Position numbers and translations under genes: made by a program
The notes under the pieces: model-generated
What the model saw: the letters and a program-made list of their open reading frames with translations, nothing else
What the model was told of the DNA's origin: nothing
The model's database searches: none
Part shown: piece after piece, positions 62,492 through 64,000 of the stretch
Position numbering within the stretch: position 1 is the first letter of the stretch
Layout of the letters: every line of letters begins with the position of its first letter
NCBI GenBank assembly: GCA_026874595.1
Contig: CM049310.1
Location: 2,542,001 to 2,606,000 of the forward strand
DNA length: 64,000 nucleotides
Direction: 5' to 3'
Origin: Sipunculus nudus
Lineage: Eukaryota; Annelida; Sipuncula; Golfingiida; Sipunculidae

Positions 62492-63868
62492 TCTCTACTT
62501 TCCTCCCTTGCTCCCTCCATCCCATTCTGTTGACAGGTACTATAAACTAGATACATTAGCTATAAATGTTGATGCAATTTAGAAATGTGAATCAACTGAA
62601 ATATTCACAATCACATGTATGTTATACTGTAGATTTATAGTAACATTCGGAAACTTGGATTAAAATTATGTAATGAAAAAAAGGAATAAATTCAAATATT
62701 GTTAATTTTTCCTTGGCTCAGTAGAATAGGGAAAAAAATTATTTGCTTTGCTTCTCCATCTTTCTTTCTGTTTTAAATATTTAATGTTCATGAATAAACT
62801 TTTTTTTATAAGCACTGTTGAATTAAATTTCATATCCTGTATGTATATGCAAGGGTGTTGTAACTCTCACCATCCTCTTCTTCACCCCACTGAGGCTTTG
62901 CTCCTTGGCACTGTGAACAATAGTTCTATGGCTATTGCATAAAATTTAATAATTAAAGAAAATATCTACAGAGAGACAGAGGCATTGTAACTCTGATCAT
63001 AACACAACACCCCCCCCCCCCCCCCCCCCATCAAGTCATTGCACCTGTGGAATGAGGACGTTATGGCAACTGTATACATATCATAAAATTGATAAAAAAA
63101 GGTTTACCAAATAAATTGGATCTCATCAGACAAATGTGTAAACTGTTGAACTGTCAACAGCTTATCAAAAAGGTAACCAATGGAAAGGCATGGTCAGGTC
63201 TCAAATATTATTTGCAACATTTTCTTCAATCATATAAACCAACCATGGCCTAGATTACCTCTTCCTCTCAAACATTATCTACATTTCATCATATTTTTAA
63301 GATTTTAACCTTCCAGGTGGTTCAGTACTGTTGACCATTTGTCCATAGGTACCTATGTACATGCCAGAAATTATGTCAATATTGTGTAATATGTAGCGTG
63401 AGGGGCATCAAAATAATGCACCTTGTCAAGACCGATCTTGTCAAGATATTATGCCATACAGTCACAAATTCATAAATCCCCTCATCAGTATAGTTAATCA
63501 TAACCTTTTATCTGTCAAATTGAAGTCTTGCAGTTTTCCATACACTATAGATCCTTCAACAAATAGCCTTATCATCATTATACCACTGCTTAGCATACTG
63601 TCATTGCATTCATATTTGCTCAAATAAATTGCTTTTTTCGACCCCTCCCAAATAAATAAAAAATAAACCACTCTATTTTACTCCATATTAATCCATCAGT
63701 CAGGTTATTTCATATATCATTTACTCACATATTACATTATATTCCTTTATAAAACCCAACATGACCATGATATTCTAAGCTTTATCTACTGAATATAGTA
63801 TCACAATGGTGATACATTTATAGTCCAATCAGGATCAGGTGAGCGCCGTGACCCATGGGTCCCTTGTT
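59841..63868 (+). mobile_element. Family A element, copy A8, apparently full length (4.0 kb)
   Basis: It starts TTTTT/AGCTCAGCTGACTATAAG, with the hairpin, (TCCG)n and GTAAGACTGGCACGTTTC. It runs without an internal family A end to GTGAGCGCCGTGACCCATGGGTCCCTTGTT. Two diverged internal blocks each carry TTTTGCCCAACT/CCATGGCACG. It also holds a (CT)n tract (about 62375-62500) and a poly-C run near 63011. No transposase or Rep/helicase coding is visible, so it is non-autonomous. Confidence 0.62.
62370..62500. repeat. (CT)n / TTTCT low-complexity tract
   Basis: A polypyrimidine CTCTCT run inside copy A8, about 130 bp. Open frames here (Leu/Ser on plus, Arg/Glu on minus) are compositional. Confidence 0.9.
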
Positions 63869-64000
63869 TTCCTGTAAGTACTGTGGATTTAATTTTCTCA
63901 GCATGTTTTTGTTAGCATTTTGTCTGTTAACACCAAAAATTTGAAACCAGTTGATCAAAAACTGTAGATTTTATTCAAGTTTTCAAGCACCATGTAACAT
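63869..64000 (+). mobile_element. Partial internal segment of another family A copy
   Basis: Directly after the A8 end, the sequence CTGTGGATTTAATTTTC...AAAACTGTAGATTTTATTC matches internal family A sequence (compare about 21610-21740 and 60475-60590). It runs off the window, so its 3' end is not visible. Confidence 0.55.

Noticed and set aside
62236-62556. Ser/Leu-rich and Arg/Glu-rich ORFs
   Set aside because: Translations of a (CT)n tract within copy A8.

Overview
The window is eukaryotic. Its coding sequence is in short pieces bounded by GT..AG signals, its introns are AT-rich and repeat-laden, and there are no operons or ribosome-binding sites. Non-LTR retrotransposon fragments, PIF/Harbinger- and hAT-like elements, and several copies of a Helentron-like family carrying (TCCG)n tracts suggest a marine invertebrate, most likely a mollusc (bivalve). 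That taxonomic placement is inference.

One plus-strand gene dominates. It enters from the left, already inside its coding region, and stops at 54835. I trace 25 coding exons. The first 18 each encode one six-cysteine EGF-like repeat (27 to 36424), all bounded by phase-1 introns. They are followed by a von Willebrand factor A (vWA) domain in three exons (38231-38523, 48340-48454, 48755-48922), a Pro/Thr linker exon (50464-50568), a ten-cysteine Ly6/uPAR (LU)-like domain in two exons (51042-51182, 53407-53583), and a last exon with a cysteine-rich tail and stop (54708-54835). The part in the window encodes about 1061 residues. The product looks secreted. The N-terminus and signal peptide lie upstream. 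EGF repeats 1-9 are three copies of a three-exon cassette. EGF exon 10 has no AG acceptor, and exon 8 uses a GC donor.

The introns hold most of the sequence. Intron 9 has a 21-bp minisatellite and a LINE 3' fragment. Intron 14 has a 4.2-kb, 33-bp minisatellite with higher-order structure. Intron 17 (17 kb) holds copies of a dispersed element (family A) inserted into one another, a second element (family B), and a PIF/Harbinger-like element. Intron 18 has a family B copy. The first vWA intron (9.8 kb) holds a three-level nest of family A, a CpG-containing block and a degenerate hAT-like element. Later introns hold a short hAT-like MITE and another family B copy.

Families A and B share an architecture: complementary subterminal motifs, a palindrome or hairpin just before the 3' end, and insertion into T-rich DNA. 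This resembles non-autonomous Helentron elements. Downstream of the gene there are candidate poly(A) signals, two minus-strand LINE remnants (57690-59775) and a full-length family A copy (59841-63868). No RNA genes, CRISPR arrays or second host protein-coding gene could be supported.
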